Below, one piece after another: positions 18,193 to 20,164 of a stretch of DNA of 20,164 nucleotides. The translations under genes were made by a program, and so were the position numbers. The notes under the pieces were generated by a model. The model searched no databases. It was not told the origin of the DNA and saw only the letters and a list, made by a program, of their open reading frames with translations. The stretch comes from Tubulanus polymorphus (taxonomy: Eukaryota > Nemertea > Palaeonemertea > Tubulaniformes > Tubulanidae): contig NW_027437492.1 in assembly GCF_964204645.1 (NCBI RefSeq), positions 1 through 20,164 on the forward strand, in the 5' to 3' direction. The first letter of the stretch is position 1; each line of letters begins with the position of its first letter.

Positions 18193-18803
18193 GTTTGTTT
18201 ATCATTTACCATGGGATTCATTGTCCCATTAGTCTCCATATCCCAAAATTTCATGACATCAGTTCGGTTGAAGATAACATTAAAGTTTGCGATGTTGCAA
18301 CAGTGGGCGTGGATTCCTGATGGTCCACATAGAAGATATCCCAGTTTGGAATTCACGGTTATCTCCGACAATGGCCCAGTAAAAGTCTGCTCCGATGAGC
18401 ATATATATTTCGTACAATTCTCCTGAAACATGTGGGGCAAGATTTAGTTGTTTTGAGTATGGGTATCTGTTGACAGCTACTGGAACAAAGTTCTGCATTG
18501 GTGTGGAAATCTTAGGGAAACTAATGCTGACGTCTCCGTGTAGAGTTTCCAGCTTGATGTCTGCTATGTCAATCAGTCGAGTTCCTGTGGATTTCCCGCC
18601 AAATCCTGTAATGTTTATTCGCTCACGACAACACGTGTTCAGATGGATATTAAGGCGGTTCGCGGTGCGAGTCGTTATGAATGACCTCTGGGCACCCTTG
18701 TCAAATAGAATGTTTACAGATGTTCATGTCTTATCACTTGAGATGATACCAACAGCTGTTTTCAGTAGAACCGGTTTGTTACTAATCGGCATGAACTTAC
18801 TTT
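18190..18803 (-). pseudogene. BEL/Pao protease region (DUF1758-like), broken
   Basis: A frame reading VLLKTAVGI then a stop (18724-18726), then ILFDKGAQRSFIT (active-site triad at 18691-18702), TGFGGKSTG, and PHVSGELYEI with LIGADFYW (18376-18399). It shifts frame near 18355 and continues with SKLGYLLCGP (18321-18350) and KFWDMET (about 18231-18251). The order matches BEL/Pao retropepsin regions. The active site is D-K-G where the family has D-S-G or D-T-G. That change would abolish catalysis on its own, besides the stop and the shift. The 146-codon plus-strand frame over the same bases is an antisense shadow. Confidence 0.8.
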
Positions 18804-19450
18804 TTATTTCCACTTCCGGCAATCCTTCATTATGAGTTTCCACGATCTAAGCCTAGTTTTCAAACATAATGCGGTATGGTGTTTATCCTTACAGCCACGA
18901 CATGTGTATTCCGAATTACATTGTGTTGAGCGATGATTCGGTGAGAGACAGTTATAACAAAGTTTATTGCGCTTTACTATGTCCCCCATCGTTTCGTGTT
19001 GCTCTCCACAATTTCACATTTGATCGAAGTGTGCGGCCCTTTACAGAAGGCGCATCTCTGTGGTTGGCGACTCTGTGGAGCACATAATTCTCATGTTCGA
19101 TGATCACGTGGTTTCTGTTTATTTCTACTTCCCTGATGGAACGCTGATGTAGTCAATCTCGCAACCAAAGTCTACGCTTAGTTCGCCTGCTGCAATTCGA
19201 ATGGCAATTTCCTGTTCGATTGCTAATTTATGTTCACTCAGCGACCAGGCGTTATCTCCGTGTCCTCTGGATATTTTCGCGCGAATTTCTGTCAGTAGTT
19301 TGTCGAACTCCTTATGAGTCTTCTGTTTTGCCCAATGTCTTGAGGCCACGAACACAGGTTTCTATCGTGTCGTAGAACTGTTTGAGACTTGATAGATTAT
19401 TCTCCAGTTTCTCCAGCTCCCATAATTTCCTCATATACTCTGATATTATA
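18804..19450 (-). pseudogene. BEL/Pao gag C-terminal part with zinc knuckles, broken
   Basis: From 19444 downward: LWELEKLENNLSSLKQFYD and VRGLKTLG, typical of the BEL gag core, then a shift near 19330 into EFDKLLTEI-x8-GHGDNAWSL-x12-EI. Two zinc-binding modules follow: CAFC-x3-H-x4-C (19016-19054) and, in another frame, CYNC-x4-H-x4-C with CRGC-x3-HH-x3-C (18864-18959). The set binds RNA in functional BEL elements. At least two shifts and a stop after RWGT break it here. Confidence 0.8.
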
Positions 19451-19514
19451 ATGAGAGAAATTCCATGATGAATTCAGCCAAAACGAGAAACTTGAATAGA
19501 AGAGTATATATATT

Positions 19515-19559
19515 TGCGCAACGTTTCGGCTTAAGACTTTTTTAGCTTTCTTCAGGCAT
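19515..19559 (-). ncRNA. Hammerhead-ribozyme-like motif, second PLE
   Basis: On the minus strand: CCTGAAGA, an imperfect GCT...AGC stem, then CGAAACGTTGCGC. The core strings CTGAAGA and GAAA, the ACGT palindrome and the next bases able to pair with TGC before CTGAAGA are placed as in the motif of the first PLE. The stem is weaker, and unpaired bases flank it, so it may not be active. Confidence 0.45.
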
Positions 19560-19920
19560 ACTGAGAACAGGAGAATGTTACAAGATATTCATACAAGACC
19601 AAAACAATAGAAACAGAGTGAGTGATTAAAATGTTGAAAGGGGAATAGATTAAAGTTATGACATAACAGCTGGAAAACAATAGTCAAGTAAGCAAAGGCA
19701 AACAAGGGGCAATTTAGATTAAAGTAATTTAAAAACAAAAGACACAAACTAAGTTGATTAAAACGTGAGGACAAGCTAAGGGGTAATCAGATGAAAATAA
19801 AGAGAAAGAACATAAAAGGCGTTAATCAGTGAGTAACTGGAAACAAGCAAGCAATATTCAAGGCACCCAATAGAGGGAATTAATACAACGGGGGTACAAG
19901 AGAAGCGAGAAATTTGGAGA

Positions 19921-20163
19921 TCAAAAAGTTGTGGGGGAGAAACCGTTATTCAAATTAACACAATTTCCCGAATTTTCGATAATCAGAGCTGATTCCATAA
20001 TGTGCGGTTTAATTTTTGACGGACAGGGGAAAATTATGAAGGCATTTTCAAAATCAAAATTGTGGCTTGTTTCGTATACGAGATTGGCAACACCACTTTC
20101 AGGCTTGAAATTCTTAACATCATTCTTATGTTCACGGATGCGCTTGTGTAAATTGTACCCGGT
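19921..20163 (-). CDS. GIY-YIG endonuclease domain of second PLE, partial
   Basis: The minus-strand frame is open from the window edge for 80 codons and stops at 19921-19923. It reads TGYNLHKRIREHKND, then SGVANLVYETSHNFDFENA, IMESALII and LNNGFSP, aligning throughout with the endonuclease of the first PLE (TGRDLKTRISEHKKD, SGVANHVWNTGH, VESALI, LNNGFSP). The catalytic Arg (KRIREH) and Glu (MESALI) are kept. The Arg of the usual TGR is Tyr here. The GIY and YIG strands lie beyond the edge. Whether the whole element is intact cannot be judged from this window. Confidence 0.8.
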   Translation of the reverse strand, partial: TGYNLHKRIREHKNDVKNFKPESGVANLVYETSHNFDFENAFIIFPCPSKIKPHIMESALIIENSGNCVNLNNGFSPTTF

Positions 20164-20164
20164 T

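Larger units (their letters stand above)
18135..19450 (-). mobile_element. BEL/Pao LTR-retrotransposon fragment, decayed
   Basis: On the minus strand the order is gag, two zinc-knuckle modules and an aspartic-protease region of the BEL type (DUF1758-like), in several frames with stops. No RT, RNase H, integrase or LTR is visible: the fragment ends near 18135 soon after an FWDMET motif, and its gag side is cut off near 19450, where the second PLE starts. The direct neighbourhood suggests the PLE inserted into, or was joined to, the gag end. Confidence 0.8.
19451..20164 (-). mobile_element. Second Penelope-like element, 3' end, runs off the window
   Basis: This is a PLE related to, but clearly diverged from, the one at 9628-12318. 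The GIY-YIG reading frame ends at 19921 and is followed by about 360 bases of 3' untranslated sequence, a hammerhead-like motif (19515-19559) and an end near 19451 at the BEL/Pao gag remnant. The 5' part (RT) should lie to the right of the window. Confidence 0.75.

Noticed and set aside
18395-18835. 146-codon plus-strand frame
   Set aside because: It lies exactly antisense to the BEL/Pao protease region, which carries the recognisable motifs.

Overview
The window looks like AT-rich, repeat-dominated DNA from an invertebrate animal, most likely a marine lophotrochozoan such as a mollusc. That taxon is inferred from the transposon mix (Penelope-like elements, a BEL/Pao fragment, MITE-like pieces, minisatellite-bearing repeats). 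No bacterial operon, rRNA gene or clear single-copy host gene is visible. Almost all coding signal is on the minus strand and belongs to decayed mobile elements.

Positions 1-11055 are a tandem array of a near-identical unit of about 4.5 kb, with starts at 1, 4495 and 8990. Each unit holds part of a Penelope-like retroelement (PLE), a 21-bp minisatellite, a foldback-like insert, a decayed transposase-like gene and a diverged older repeat. The first two PLE copies stop at 2065 and 6560, inside the reverse transcriptase. The third runs on past 11055 as a nearly complete element to about 12318, so the array edge is in the window and the duplication breakpoint lies inside the PLE. All three PLE copies carry the same inactivating lesions, so the element died before the array amplified.

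Positions 12327-13440 return to the older minisatellite-bearing repeat into which the PLE inserted. Positions 13441-15530 show no gene. At 15613-15936 an intact 107-codon minus-strand ORF ends in a SANT/Myb-like domain, with a tRNA-like sequence just upstream. A probable piggyBac-type MITE (16175-16559), a small inverted repeat (16729-16881) and a near-perfect 73-nt hairpin (17620-17692) follow in otherwise gene-free DNA.

Positions 18135-19450 hold a decayed BEL/Pao retrotransposon fragment (gag with zinc knuckles, then protease) on the minus strand. It abuts a second, different PLE whose GIY-YIG endonuclease reading frame runs off the right edge. Both PLE families carry a hammerhead-ribozyme-like motif beyond the endonuclease stop. 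The most interesting features are the composite tandem array of dead PLE sequence and the paired hammerhead-like/pseudo-LTR architecture.
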